From NCBI GenBank assembly GCA_036835375.1, contig DAITMB010000031.1:1-44491 (forward strand): a stretch of DNA of 44,491 nucleotides, read 5' to 3'. Below, in pieces: positions 16,414 to 25,970 of this stretch. Below the pieces are notes generated by a model, which made no database searches, was not told the origin of the DNA, and was given only the letters and a program-made list of their open reading frames with translations. Within the stretch, counting starts at the first letter, position 1, and each line of letters opens with the position of its first letter. Source of the stretch: JANQTF01 sp036835375. Lineage in GTDB: Bacteria > Bacteroidota > Bacteroidia > J057. The translations under genes and the position numbers were made by a program.

Positions 16414-17331
16414 TTAACCGATCCACTTGGTGAGCAGCCACACGAGCGCTCCTGTGATGCCCAGCCCTAAGGCTACCACCCAAGGATCCACTTGCTTGTC
16501 TTCGAACTGCCGGAGCCACGAGCGCCATTGCTCTTCCGGGTGAATCTCAAATATGGACTGCTGAAGCGAGAGAAGTTTTTGCTTGATGGGAGCGCTCAGG
16601 TGCAACTTGAGGCTTTGACGAAGGACGAGCAGTGCAAGCTGGGGGCGCTGATGACGGAGATACAGCGAAAGGGACATCTGCTGAAAAGAATCGCCAAGTG
16701 CATTTCGCAAGTCTTGAAAATATTCTGGCAGGGCATTGGTCGAGTCAATCCATCTTTCGTCGGTCAATTCCTGAATTTCTCCACCAGGTGCAGCGCCTTG
16801 GTCCAGCCATCCTACGTGCGCGTCCACTGCCTCCCAGTGCTCATGAAGCAGTCTTTGCGTGTCGCGATATGCCAAATCCAGGTATTTCATCGGAAACGGC
16901 ATCGGATGGACACACAGGATGTGTAGCTCTGCCACGTCTCGCTGCCGGAAGGCATTGGTCAAGCGAAGATTATATGATCGGGTAAAATAAGGCGCTATTC
17001 GCTCCAAAAAATCCGCATCCCTTGCTCCCAGAAGACTGATGTCGCCTTCATAAAAGTAGTCCAGCTCCGCTTCTTCGAGAAAAGTGAGCAAGCGTGGATG
17101 GAGGGCAACTTCAGCATGAAAAAGGCGACTGGATTCGTCTTCCAACTCTCGAAAAAGCTCTATGATCTCATTGCGGTTCAGCAACCCGCGAGGGAGATGA
17201 ATATACTGATCTGCCTCCGCCTCTGCTTCAGCAAGCATTTCCTTCTTTTTTCTCCGCAGGGTCTCTCCATCGGCGTGCTTCCATTTTTCGGGCACAAGAT
17301 CCAAAGCGAGAAATGGGTTGAAGTACTTCAT
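16414..17331 (-). CDS. Tail-anchored protein of unknown function
   Basis: I do not recognise the 305-residue product. It opens with MKYFNPFLALDLVPEKW and then a charged helix (ETLRRKKKEMLAEAEAEADQ). This recalls the first helices of J-like or AAA-associated proteins, but there is no HPD motif. The middle is strongly alpha-helical and acidic. It ends in a single hydrophobic helix (PWVVALGLGITGALVWLLTK) with only three residues after it, so it is probably a cytoplasmic protein anchored by its tail. It is divergent from the ABC exporter operon, 180 bp away. Confidence 0.7.
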   Translation of the reverse strand: MKYFNPFLALDLVPEKWKHADGETLRRKKKEMLAEAEAEADQYIHLPRGLLNRNEIIELFRELEDESSRLFHAEVALHPRLLTFLEEAELDYFYEGDISLLGARDADFLERIAPYFTRSYNLRLTNAFRQRDVAELHILCVHPMPFPMKYLDLAYRDTQRLLHEHWEAVDAHVGWLDQGAAPGGEIQELTDERWIDSTNALPEYFQDLRNALGDSFQQMSLSLYLRHQRPQLALLVLRQSLKLHLSAPIKQKLLSLQQSIFEIHPEEQWRSWLRQFEDKQVDPWVVALGLGITGALVWLLTKWIG

Positions 17332-17511
17332 GAATCGGCGTACGGTAGAAATCCAAATGAGGTTAGGTTGCGAAAATATCGCCTTTTTCCTTCAATATCT
17401 GCCATTCTGCCGAATCTCTCGACGAATCCTAACAACTTCGCAGGGTGGTCTATCGTCCTTTCGCAGGTGCGTCAAATTTTATGGGTCATTCTTTTTACCC
17501 AACTTAGCCTC

Positions 17512-18210
17512 ATGTTAAGCCTCAAAAATATTCATAAATCATACCAGACCGGACAATCTCAGCTTCATGTGCTCAAGGGAATTGACTTGGAGATCGGATC
17601 TGGGGAATTAGTGTCCATCATGGGGTCCTCGGGTTCGGGAAAGTCCACCATGCTCAATATCCTTGGGATCCTCGACAATTACGACGAAGGCACCTATACC
17701 CTGGACGGTGTCCTGATTAAAAATTTGAATGAGACCAAGGCGGCCATTTATCGAAATCAGTATATCGGCTTCGTGTTCCAATCTTTCAATTTGATCGGCT
17801 TCAAAAATGCCATGGAAAACGTGGCTCTGCCGCTTTACTACCAAAATGTGAGCCGTCGTAAGCGCAACCAACTCGCCCTAGAATATCTCGACATGGTGGG
17901 CTTGGGTCCTTGGGCAGATCACATGCCCAATCAGCTCTCAGGGGGGCAAAAGCAGCGGGTCGCGATCGCCCGGGCACTTATTTCGCAGCCCAAAATGATC
18001 CTGGCTGATGAACCTACGGGAGCACTTGACACCCACACGAGCTACGACGTGATGAGGCTTCTCCACCAGATCAATGCCCAAGGCATCAATGTCGTGATCG
18101 TGACCCACGAGCAGGACATTGCTGCCATGACTCGCAGGGTGATTCGCCTGCGCGACGGTGTGATCGAAGGCGATACGAAACAGGAACCAGTGCCCATTCC
18201 TCAACTCTGA
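17512..18210 (+). CDS. ABC exporter ATP-binding protein (MacB/LolD type)
   Basis: This 232-residue nucleotide-binding subunit powers the two permeases that follow. Walker A is GSSGSGKST, the Q-loop is FVFQSFNLI, the signature LSGGQKQRVAIARAL, Walker B MILADEPTGALD and the H-loop VIVTHEQD. The motif set and length are those of the MacB/LolD/FtsE group. An open frame reaches back to 17098, but that part lies opposite the preceding gene and has no family features. ATG 17512 (MLSLKNIHKSYQ) is the natural start. The permease begins 6 bp after the stop, so the genes are co-transcribed. Confidence 0.93.
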   Translation: MLSLKNIHKSYQTGQSQLHVLKGIDLEIGSGELVSIMGSSGSGKSTMLNILGILDNYDEGTYTLDGVLIKNLNETKAAIYRNQYIGFVFQSFNLIGFKNAMENVALPLYYQNVSRRKRNQLALEYLDMVGLGPWADHMPNQLSGGQKQRVAIARALISQPKMILADEPTGALDTHTSYDVMRLLHQINAQGINVVIVTHEQDIAAMTRRVIRLRDGVIEGDTKQEPVPIPQL

Positions 18211-18216
18211 TTCAGC

Positions 18217-19458
18217 ATGTTTGACATAGACAAATGGCAAGAAATTCTCACCACCCTGCGTCAAAACGGGTTGCGCACCTTTCTCACTGCATTTAGTGTG
18301 GCTTGGGGAATCTGGATGCTGATCGTGCTGCTGGGTGCTGGCAATGGCTTGTCTAATGGCATGGAATATACCTTTCGGGACGATGCCATCAATTCGATTT
18401 GGATTTTTCCGGGAACCACTACCCTGCCCTATCGAGGCACTCAGCCAGGCCGCTACATTCAGCTCACCAATACAGACATTGACCTGATTGGCAGGGCACC
18501 CGGGGTAGAGAAAATCAGCGGACGCTTTTTCATTGGCGGATCCGTCACCGTGAGCCACGAAGGGGAATACGGCAATTTCGGCATTCGCTGTGTTCACCCT
18601 GACTATCGCTACATCGAGAAAATCATTCCTTTGCGAGGCAGATTTCTCAACGAAAAAGATAACCAGGAATTTCGCAAAGTGGTCGCGATCGGCGAGCGAG
18701 TGGCCGACGCTCTCTTTCTAGGTGGTCAAGATCCAGTGGGTGCCTACCTCAAGATCAATAACATTCCTTTTAAGGTCATCGGCGTGTTCACCGACGACGG
18801 AGGCGAAGGAGAGCAAGAGATTATCTATTTGCCCATTGCCACAGCACAGCGCACCTTCAACGGCCAAAATCGAATCAATCAGATGATGGTCATGGTGGGC
18901 GATGCGACCCTGGAAGAGAGCGAAGCCATCGCAGCTTCCATTCGCCGTAAGCTTTCCAGCAGTCATACATTTGACCTCAACGACCCCAGCGCGATGCGAG
19001 TCCGCAACAATGTGGCGAACTTCGAGCGCTTTCTCCGGGTCATGGGAGCCATAGAGGCATTCGTGTGGGTGATCGGATTGATGACCATTTTGGCAGGGGT
19101 GATCGGGGTGAGCAACATCATGATCATTGTGGTTCAAGAGCGCACCAAGGAAATCGGCGTGAGAAAGGCACTAGGGGCCAAACCCGCGACGGTGGTGGGC
19201 ATGGTGCTCCAAGAGTCTATTTTCCTCACAGGAGTCGCGGGTTTCATCGGCATGATGCTGGGTGTGCTCACCCTAGAAGGCTTCAATCTTTTGGCAGGAA
19301 CAAGTGGCGGAATCGACTTTTTCAAACGTCCAGAAGTGGACATCACCATTGCCATTCAAGCCCTGCTAATCCTGGTGGTAGCAGGCACATTGGCGGGTCT
19401 GGCACCTGCCCTGCGAGCTGCCAGAATTCGTCCTATCGAAGCCTTGAGGGATGAATAA
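18217..19458 (+). CDS. MacB/FtsX-type ABC permease, first paralogue
   Basis: The 413-residue protein has the MacB plan. A cytoplasmic start (MFDIDKWQEILTTLRQNGLR) leads into TM1 (TFLTAFSVAWGIWMLIVLLG). A periplasmic domain of about 230 residues follows, then three C-terminal helices with the FtsX core (GVIGVSNIMIIVVQERTKEI, then GVRKALGAKPATVVGMVLQE). No ATPase domain is fused; that function is in the gene just upstream. It is likely to move a substrate from periplasm or inner membrane outward through mechanical force on the fusion protein. The substrate cannot be read from sequence. It pairs with the paralogue at 19526. Confidence 0.9.
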   Translation: MFDIDKWQEILTTLRQNGLRTFLTAFSVAWGIWMLIVLLGAGNGLSNGMEYTFRDDAINSIWIFPGTTTLPYRGTQPGRYIQLTNTDIDLIGRAPGVEKISGRFFIGGSVTVSHEGEYGNFGIRCVHPDYRYIEKIIPLRGRFLNEKDNQEFRKVVAIGERVADALFLGGQDPVGAYLKINNIPFKVIGVFTDDGGEGEQEIIYLPIATAQRTFNGQNRINQMMVMVGDATLEESEAIAASIRRKLSSSHTFDLNDPSAMRVRNNVANFERFLRVMGAIEAFVWVIGLMTILAGVIGVSNIMIIVVQERTKEIGVRKALGAKPATVVGMVLQESIFLTGVAGFIGMMLGVLTLEGFNLLAGTSGGIDFFKRPEVDITIAIQALLILVVAGTLAGLAPALRAARIRPIEALRDE

Positions 19459-19525
19459 CTCATTGAAAAAAGTCTCCTCTGTGCCCGACTGGTGGATCGC
19501 TTCATGGACTGAAAACGAATAGCGA

Positions 19526-20779
19526 ATGTTTGACCTAGACAAATGGCAAGAGATCTTTAGTACCCTTGCCAAAAATCCCCTCCGAACTTTCCTCACTGCC
19601 TTTGGCGTGGGCTGGGGCCTGTTTATGCTCATCGTGATGATGGGCGCCGGTAACGGACTGCAAAATGGGGTGACGACAGAGTTTCTCAATGTTGCAACCA
19701 ACAGCTTTTTTCTGTGGGGGCAGAGCACCTCTAAACCTCATGCGGGCTTTGGACCGGGGAGACCGATGCGCATGACCGAGGAAGACTACAAGTCGATTTT
19801 AGATCAAATCCCCGAGGCAGCTACCGTTGCCCCACGCAATCAGCTCAATGGGTTTCAGGGTGGCAACAATGTCATTCGCGGGGCCAATTCAGGAGACTTC
19901 GGGGTGATGGGTGACTTCCCTCAGATTCGCGAGGTGGAAGGAATCGATATTCAGATCGGGCGATTTCTGAATGATCTGGACATGCAAGACAGGCGAAAAG
20001 TAGCCGTGATTGGCTTGCGGGTGCAGGAGCTTCTCTTTGACCCGTCGGAGGATCCGATCGGGGAAAGCATCCGAATCAATGGCGTTTATTTCACCGTCGT
20101 AGGGGTCTTTGGCACGCGGACTGACGGTGACCGGGCAGAGCGCGATCAATCTCGAATTTATATTCCTTTCCCCACCTATCAACGGGCCTTTAATAATGGG
20201 AACCGCGTGGGTTGGTTTGCTATTAGGAGCCAAGATGGAGTGCGAGCTTCCCTCGTCGCGGAAAAGGTCATTACGCTACTTCAGCGCAGGCACCAAGTGG
20301 CTCCCGAAGACAAGCGTGCCTTTGGCCATTTCAATTTGGAGGAGGAATACCTCCAGATTCAAGGCTTGTTCAGCGGAATCAGCTTGCTGGTGTGGATTGT
20401 GGGCATCGGAACCCTCATCGCGGGTGTGATCGGCGTGAGCAACATCATGCTGGTGATCGTCAAGGAGCGCACCAAAGAGATTGGCGTTCGGCGCGCCATC
20501 GGCGCCAAGCCATGGAACATCATTAGCCAAATCCTCATGGAGTCCATCGTACTCACAGCCTTGGCGGGCTACATCGGTCTTATGATCGGAGTACTGAGCC
20601 TTGATTTGGTCAGTCTGCTGGTCGGAGACAACGCGGAGATGTTTCGCCAACCACAAGTGGACCTGGCCATGGTAAACCGCGCCCTGGTTGTGCTGGTCAT
20701 CGCTGGAGCATTGGCGGGCTTCATTCCCGCCCAGAAAGCCATTTCGATCCCTCCTGTCGATGCCCTTCGAGCCGAATAA
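19526..20779 (+). CDS. MacB/FtsX-type ABC permease, second paralogue
   Basis: The 417-residue protein is built like its neighbour. Its N-terminus (MFDLDKWQEIFSTLAKNPLR) and FtsX core (GVIGVSNIMLVIVKERTKEI, then GVRRAIGAKPWNI) are clearly homologous, while the periplasmic domain has diverged. Two such subunits beside one ATPase suggest a heterodimeric permease rather than the MacB homodimer. It starts 67 bp after the first permease and ends 75 bp before the fusion protein, in the same orientation throughout. Confidence 0.9.
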   Translation: MFDLDKWQEIFSTLAKNPLRTFLTAFGVGWGLFMLIVMMGAGNGLQNGVTTEFLNVATNSFFLWGQSTSKPHAGFGPGRPMRMTEEDYKSILDQIPEAATVAPRNQLNGFQGGNNVIRGANSGDFGVMGDFPQIREVEGIDIQIGRFLNDLDMQDRRKVAVIGLRVQELLFDPSEDPIGESIRINGVYFTVVGVFGTRTDGDRAERDQSRIYIPFPTYQRAFNNGNRVGWFAIRSQDGVRASLVAEKVITLLQRRHQVAPEDKRAFGHFNLEEEYLQIQGLFSGISLLVWIVGIGTLIAGVIGVSNIMLVIVKERTKEIGVRRAIGAKPWNIISQILMESIVLTALAGYIGLMIGVLSLDLVSLLVGDNAEMFRQPQVDLAMVNRALVVLVIAGALAGFIPAQKAISIPPVDALRAE

Positions 20780-20854
20780 TTTTGCCGGTTTTTCATTTGA
20801 CTGTTTTCATTTGACGATTTTTTTTGAACAATCTTCCTTCATTTTCCTCGACCT

Positions 20855-21955
20855 ATGAGCCGTACCGCAACGATTGTCATCTTGAGCCTCATTCTCACCG
20901 CTGTGATTGGCGGAGGCTACTATCTCTACAGCAAAAACCAGGTGCCCGACGTGACCTTCCAGACAACGCAAGCCTCTTATGCCGACATCATCAAGAAAAC
21001 GGTCGCTACTGGATCGGTCGTACCCCGGCGAGAAATTGAGATCAAACCCCAGGTATCCGGACTTATTTCCAAAGTCTTTGTGGAAGAAGGTGCCATCATC
21101 AAGCGCGGAGATCTGATCGCTTCTATCGAGATCGTGCCCGATATGGTGTCCCTCAACAATGCCGAAAACCGTGTGCGCCGGGCACAGCTAGCGCTCGACA
21201 ATGCCCAGCGGGAATACAATCGCAACAAGCCCTTGTTTCAGGAAGGTGTCATCTCGGAAATCAATTATCGCGTGACAGAGCTGGACTTCAACAATGCCCG
21301 CGAAGAATTGGAAGCTGCGCAAGATAACCTCGATTTGATCCGTAAAGGTTCGACCAGTCGGGGAGGCAGAAATTCTTTGACCAATGTGCGCGCTACGACC
21401 TCCGGCATGATCCTAGAAATCCCGGTGGAAGAGGGATACTCGGTGATCGAAGCGAATAATTTCAATGAAGGAACCACCATCGCCATCATCGCCAATATGG
21501 AAGACATGGTCTTCGAAGGAAAAGTAGATGAATCAGAAGTAGGCAAACTCAAGATCGGAATGGAACTGCTTCTCACTGTGGCAGCCATTGACGAAGCACA
21601 GTTCAACGCCGAGTTGGAGTTTATCGCACCGAAAGGAGTAGAAGAAAATGGAGCCATCCAGTTTGAAATCAGAGCAGCCCTCAACCTTGACAAAGACTTG
21701 TTTTTGAGGTCGAAGTACAGTGCCAATGCCGACATTGTTCTGGACCGCCGCGACAGCGTGCTGTCTATTTCCGAGAGTGTCCTCCTGTTTGAAGGAGATT
21801 CTACCTACGCGGAAGTGGAGATTGGTACACAGCAGTTTGAGAAAAGATTGGTCAAAACTGGACTTTCCGATGGGATTCAAATCCAAATTTTGGAAGGAAT
21901 TTCGCCAAACGATCGGATCAAAGACCCAAATCAACCGGTTGAAGTACTCAAATGA
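20855..21955 (+). CDS. Periplasmic membrane fusion protein (HlyD/MacA type)
   Basis: The 366-residue protein begins with an N-terminal membrane helix (TATIVILSLILTAVIGGGYY). A beta-barrel/lipoyl half follows (VPRREIEIKPQVSGLISKVF; EEGAIIKRGDLIASIE), then an alpha-hairpin of about 60 residues, then the second lipoyl half (TTSGMILEIPVEEGYSVIEA) and a membrane-proximal domain. It should link the two permeases to an outer-membrane TolC-like channel, which is not encoded in this window. It is the last gene of the export operon. Confidence 0.9.
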   Translation: MSRTATIVILSLILTAVIGGGYYLYSKNQVPDVTFQTTQASYADIIKKTVATGSVVPRREIEIKPQVSGLISKVFVEEGAIIKRGDLIASIEIVPDMVSLNNAENRVRRAQLALDNAQREYNRNKPLFQEGVISEINYRVTELDFNNAREELEAAQDNLDLIRKGSTSRGGRNSLTNVRATTSGMILEIPVEEGYSVIEANNFNEGTTIAIIANMEDMVFEGKVDESEVGKLKIGMELLLTVAAIDEAQFNAELEFIAPKGVEENGAIQFEIRAALNLDKDLFLRSKYSANADIVLDRRDSVLSISESVLLFEGDSTYAEVEIGTQQFEKRLVKTGLSDGIQIQILEGISPNDRIKDPNQPVEVLK

Positions 21956-22066
21956 GATGGATGGCTGAGGTAGGTGAGGAGCTGGCACTTATACAATAAT
22001 TCTTACATACAGGGTAGAGGCTTCAAAGAAATCCTTATTTTTACTGGAATTCGTCTTCGAATAGGA

Positions 22067-24751
22067 ATGAGAATCCTCTCCTTTGTCCTTCTTCTTGCCA
22101 TCGGACTGGCCTACGTCCAAGCACAAGTGCCCGCGCAGCTCGACAGTATGCGCCAAGCCCTTTTGCAGCTTCGCCCCGAAGATAAGCCCTCCGCATATCG
22201 GCCGGGTATCTATCGGCTCCTTCAAGCCAACAAAAAGCAGGAAGCCCTCATTTTTGCTCAAGAGGCCCTCGATCATAGCCGCACCCTGGGTCAATCCAGA
22301 TTCATCGGTCTTGCGCTCTGCGACTTGGGCCGAGCACACAAAATTTTACAAGAGGATGCCAAGGCAATCAGTGCCTACACCGAAGCGCTGGGCTACCTCC
22401 AAAACGATGGCAAACCCAACGACCTCCGAGATGTGCTACAAGAACTCGCTGCTGCACACTTGAGAATGAACCAATTCAGTCAGGCTCAAGCCTACTATCG
22501 ACAAGACAACCAGCTGGCCCAGAGCCTCAAAGACTCTGTGCACATGGCTCAGTCCTTCATCCAGCTCGGGGAAGTGCAGGAAAAAATGGGGGGACAAGAG
22601 CTCGCGCAACACTTGTACTTTGAAGCGCACGACCTTTATAAGCAGCTCCGTGACAGCTCTGGCATGGCTCGTTCCCTCAACCACCTAGGCAGGATTTACA
22701 CCCAAACGGGCCGCTACCAGCTCGCCATTAGTACTTTCGAGGAGGAGCTCACCTTACATGACGCCCACCAGGATGAAGAAGGTAGGGGCAGGGCCTTCAA
22801 CGAATTAGGACTGGTGTACCTCGCGATGGACAGCGCCCAAAAGGCACAAAGCTATTTCGATTTGGCTTTGGTGATCCGCGACGATTTCCCAGACCGAGAA
22901 GCCAGAGCAGAGACCCTCTCCAACATCGGCGATACCTATATGGTGCTCAAAGAGTACAATCGCGCCTTAGTGCACTATGAGCTAGCCTTGCGTCAACTTA
23001 CCGCCGTGGGCGACTCCAGCGCAGAGATTCTCTACCACATGGGCAAAGCCTATTTTCAAAACGGAGAATACGATAATGCGATCGAGACCCTCGAAGCAGC
23101 TCTCCGGCAATCTCCTCAGCAGGTTCTCGATGCTGTACGGAGAAGTACCTATTATCTACTCTACGAGGTGTATTTCAAGGCCGAAAACCTCAACGAGGCC
23201 CTGCGGTTTTATCAATTGTACACGGGTCTCAATGACTCTCTCTTTACCAAGCTCCATCGTCAGGAGGTCTCCGAAATCAAATCTCTGTACCAAAAACATG
23301 CCCGTGACAAGGAGCGAGACGCCTTTAACCAGCAGCTCCTCGCCATGAATGCCAAGGAGCAACAGCGCCAAGTGTACCTCTACGCCAGCTTCATTGTCTT
23401 GGCCCTGATCATCATTTTGGTCATGGTCTTGTTTCGGCAAAATCGAATCAAGCAGCGCAACAACGATCAGCTCGCCAGTCAAAACAAGGTCATTCACCTC
23501 CAAAATAGGCAACTTCACAAGATCAATCAGCGGCTGGAAGATGCCAAACGGGCCGCAGAGGCTGCCTCTGTCGCTAAATCCAACTTTTTGGCTACCATGA
23601 GCCACGAGATACGGACCCCCATGAACGGCATCATCGGGATGACCAGCTTGCTCATGGACACCCCTCTCAACGATCTCCAGCGAAAATATGCCAAAACCAT
23701 CGCCAACAGCAGTAACAACCTGCTGAATATCCTCAACGACATTCTCGACTATTCCCGCGTCGAAGCAGGGAAGCTGGAATTGGAAATTCGCCAAATGGAC
23801 CTCAAAGAGTTACTCGACGAGGTGGTCGCACTCTTTGGCAATGCAGCCAGCGAAAAAGGGGTGCTCCTCGAATATCGTCTGGCCGAGGACGTGCCTCGCT
23901 ATATCAAATCCGATCCTACCCGGCTGCGACAAATTCTGGTCAACCTGGTAAGCAACGCATTGAAATTCACCAGCTCGGGGTTCATCCGTGTGCATGCCAG
24001 GCTACAAGAACCAGCGCCGCAGGACTTAGTTGCCGGAGACACATTCTCGCTCGCTTTTTCGGTGCAAGACACCGGAATCGGTATTCCAGCCGACAAGTTA
24101 GAGACCATTTTTGATTCCTTTCAGCAAGTGGATAATTCTGTGTCCCGCCGCTTTGGTGGAGTCGGGCTGGGATTGGCCATTTCGCGTAAATTGACTGAGC
24201 TGATGAAAGGCGGCATCACCGTGGACAGCGTGAGTGGAGAAGGCTCCGCTTTTCAGTTTTTCATCCAGGTCGAAGTGGACGAGGGAATTCAAACAGCTAG
24301 AAATAAGCCTGACGAAAGCTACCAATTCGATCGCCTGCTCGGAGAGCGGTTTCCGCTTCACATCATGGTCGCTGAAGACAACATGGTCAACCAAGCCGTG
24401 ATTGAAGGCATTCTCGGCAAAATGGGTTTCCCTGTCACAATGGTTTCCGATGGGCTGTCTGCTGTAGAGGAAGCCGAATCGGAGCACTTCGACCTCATTT
24501 TCATGGATATCCAAATGCCTGAAATGGATGGCATCACCGCCACGCGCGAAATCCGTCAGCGTATCCCCGCTCCCATTGGCCCTGTGATCATTGCCATGAC
24601 CGCCAATGCCATGACTGGCGTGCGAGAAGAATACCTTGAGGCTGGCATGGACGATTACATTTCCAAGCCTTTTAAGCTCATAGACCTCGAAAAGGCGATC
24701 GTGACTTGGGGTGAAAAAATCCTAGAACGAAAGCAGCAACAAGTGCCTTGA
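22067..24751 (+). CDS. TPR-containing hybrid sensor histidine kinase with receiver domain
   Basis: The 894-residue protein has a signal peptide (MRILSFVLLLAIGLAYVQAQ). A periplasmic block of about ten TPR repeats follows (SRFIGLALCDLGRAHKILQE; SMARSLNHLGRIYTQTGRYQ), then one membrane helix (LYASFIVLALIIILVMVLF, about 440-460) and a coiled coil. The kinase core has His513 in MSHEIRTPMNG, the N box (RQILVNLVSNALKF), DTGIGIP and GGVGLGLAISRKL. A receiver domain has phospho-acceptor Asp814 (IFMDIQMPEMDG) and the later lysine in YISKPFKL. ATG 22067 is preferred because it starts the signal peptide. It follows the exporter operon by 111 bp and could regulate it or respond to its substrate, which is inference. 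Confidence 0.92.
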   Translation: MRILSFVLLLAIGLAYVQAQVPAQLDSMRQALLQLRPEDKPSAYRPGIYRLLQANKKQEALIFAQEALDHSRTLGQSRFIGLALCDLGRAHKILQEDAKAISAYTEALGYLQNDGKPNDLRDVLQELAAAHLRMNQFSQAQAYYRQDNQLAQSLKDSVHMAQSFIQLGEVQEKMGGQELAQHLYFEAHDLYKQLRDSSGMARSLNHLGRIYTQTGRYQLAISTFEEELTLHDAHQDEEGRGRAFNELGLVYLAMDSAQKAQSYFDLALVIRDDFPDREARAETLSNIGDTYMVLKEYNRALVHYELALRQLTAVGDSSAEILYHMGKAYFQNGEYDNAIETLEAALRQSPQQVLDAVRRSTYYLLYEVYFKAENLNEALRFYQLYTGLNDSLFTKLHRQEVSEIKSLYQKHARDKERDAFNQQLLAMNAKEQQRQVYLYASFIVLALIIILVMVLFRQNRIKQRNNDQLASQNKVIHLQNRQLHKINQRLEDAKRAAEAASVAKSNFLATMSHEIRTPMNGIIGMTSLLMDTPLNDLQRKYAKTIANSSNNLLNILNDILDYSRVEAGKLELEIRQMDLKELLDEVVALFGNAASEKGVLLEYRLAEDVPRYIKSDPTRLRQILVNLVSNALKFTSSGFIRVHARLQEPAPQDLVAGDTFSLAFSVQDTGIGIPADKLETIFDSFQQVDNSVSRRFGGVGLGLAISRKLTELMKGGITVDSVSGEGSAFQFFIQVEVDEGIQTARNKPDESYQFDRLLGERFPLHIMVAEDNMVNQAVIEGILGKMGFPVTMVSDGLSAVEEAESEHFDLIFMDIQMPEMDGITATREIRQRIPAPIGPVIIAMTANAMTGVREEYLEAGMDDYISKPFKLIDLEKAIVTWGEKILERKQQQVP

Positions 24752-24871
24752 TGTTGCCCAAATAATTCTGGAAAAGAAAACCACACTTTTTTGCTCACAT
24801 TCTGAATCTAGCTCAACTCTTCCGAAAAGTTTCGAGTATATTATCTGCGATATTCGGGCAGATATAGCAGC

Positions 24872-25720
24872 ATGACAGATTCAGAACTACGCGCACTCAT
24901 TTCCTTGTTAGAAGACGAAGATCCTGAAGTTAAGGAGCATGTGCAGGAAAAGCTCATTTCCCTTGGACATGAGGTAGTGCCTACGCTGGAAACTTTCTGG
25001 GAAAATCAGGAAAACCAACTGATCCAGGAAGCCATTGAGGAAATTATCTACACCATTCAATCTGAAAGTGCGATCCTTGAGATGGCCAAGTGGTTTCGGT
25101 CCAGTAAACCATCCCTATTCGAAGGCTGGTACCTCCTCACTACTTTCCAATACCCTGAATTAGAAAAAGATGCTTTCCGGTCCCAAATCAGCCGTCTGAT
25201 CAACCGGATCTGGCTGGAGATCCGCAGTGGCATGACGACCCTCGACAAAGTGCTCCTCATCAATCGGATGATTTTTACCAAAGAGCGCTACCGCTCCAAT
25301 CGGAAAAATCTTAGCGAGCCACAAAATTTTTTCCTCAACGGATTCATGGACACCCGCAAGGGTGCACCCATTTCGCTTGGCATTTTTTACTTGATCCTGT
25401 GCCGCGAACTCGAGATTCCTATGTATGGGATCATCCTGCCGGGCTATTTTGTCTTGGTCTGCGATGACGGCGGGCATCAGGTTTTCATCGACGTTTTCAA
25501 CAAAGGATCTCTTTTTGGCAAAGAAGAGCTGGATCGATTCATTCAAGAGATGAATGTCGAGCACGAGGAAAAGTATTACCTCCCCGCCTCCAATCAACTT
25601 ATCATCCTTGAACTAATGCGAACCCTTGTGATCGCCTACCAACAACGCAAGGCGCTGGACAAAGCAGAAGAAATGCAGCGTTTGCTCGATAGACTGAAAG
25701 ACGAGGAAGAGGAGGAATGA
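24872..25720 (+). CDS. SirB1-family transglutaminase-like protein
   Basis: The 282-residue cytoplasmic protein begins with a HEAT-like helical pair (LISLLEDEDPEVKEHVQEKL). The transglutaminase-like SirB1/UPF0162 fold follows, with NFFLNGFMDTRKGAPISLGI, then YLILCRELEIPMYGIILPGYF and VFIDVFNKG. It ends in a helical, TPR-like acidic tail (AEEMQRLLDRLKDEEEEE). In this family GxPISL, the cysteine of the LCRELEIP segment and the YF(V/L)L region are conserved, but the biochemical role is not settled. It stands alone between the hybrid kinase and the ArsC-like gene. Confidence 0.82.
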   Translation: MTDSELRALISLLEDEDPEVKEHVQEKLISLGHEVVPTLETFWENQENQLIQEAIEEIIYTIQSESAILEMAKWFRSSKPSLFEGWYLLTTFQYPELEKDAFRSQISRLINRIWLEIRSGMTTLDKVLLINRMIFTKERYRSNRKNLSEPQNFFLNGFMDTRKGAPISLGIFYLILCRELEIPMYGIILPGYFVLVCDDGGHQVFIDVFNKGSLFGKEELDRFIQEMNVEHEEKYYLPASNQLIILELMRTLVIAYQQRKALDKAEEMQRLLDRLKDEEEEE

Positions 25721-25970
25721 TGAAATATGCTGGCGGGTTAGCCCCAGAAGACCAAGGAGATGGCGCTTTTGATCTATCAACTAGGTTAACGTCTCACATT
25801 TCTACTATGGACGTAAAACAAAAAACTTCTGCTACTTCTTGATCATGCCTTACGATTGATCATGTCCAGCTAATGGTTTCCCTCCAACATCCGTAGTCAA
25901 AGGTTGATCCCCAAAAGTAGCAAGCGCGTAGCGACAACCACCTACTCAAGCCTTTTTTCGCACCGCACCC

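Noticed and set aside
17098..17511. N-terminal extension of the ABC ATPase
   Set aside because: The extension lies opposite another gene and in intergenic DNA and has no match to the ATPase fold, which begins at ATG 17512.
25721..25970. Possible terminator between the convergent SirB1-family and ArsC-like genes
   Set aside because: Only short palindromes such as two TGATCA sites were seen; no stem with a T-run on either strand.
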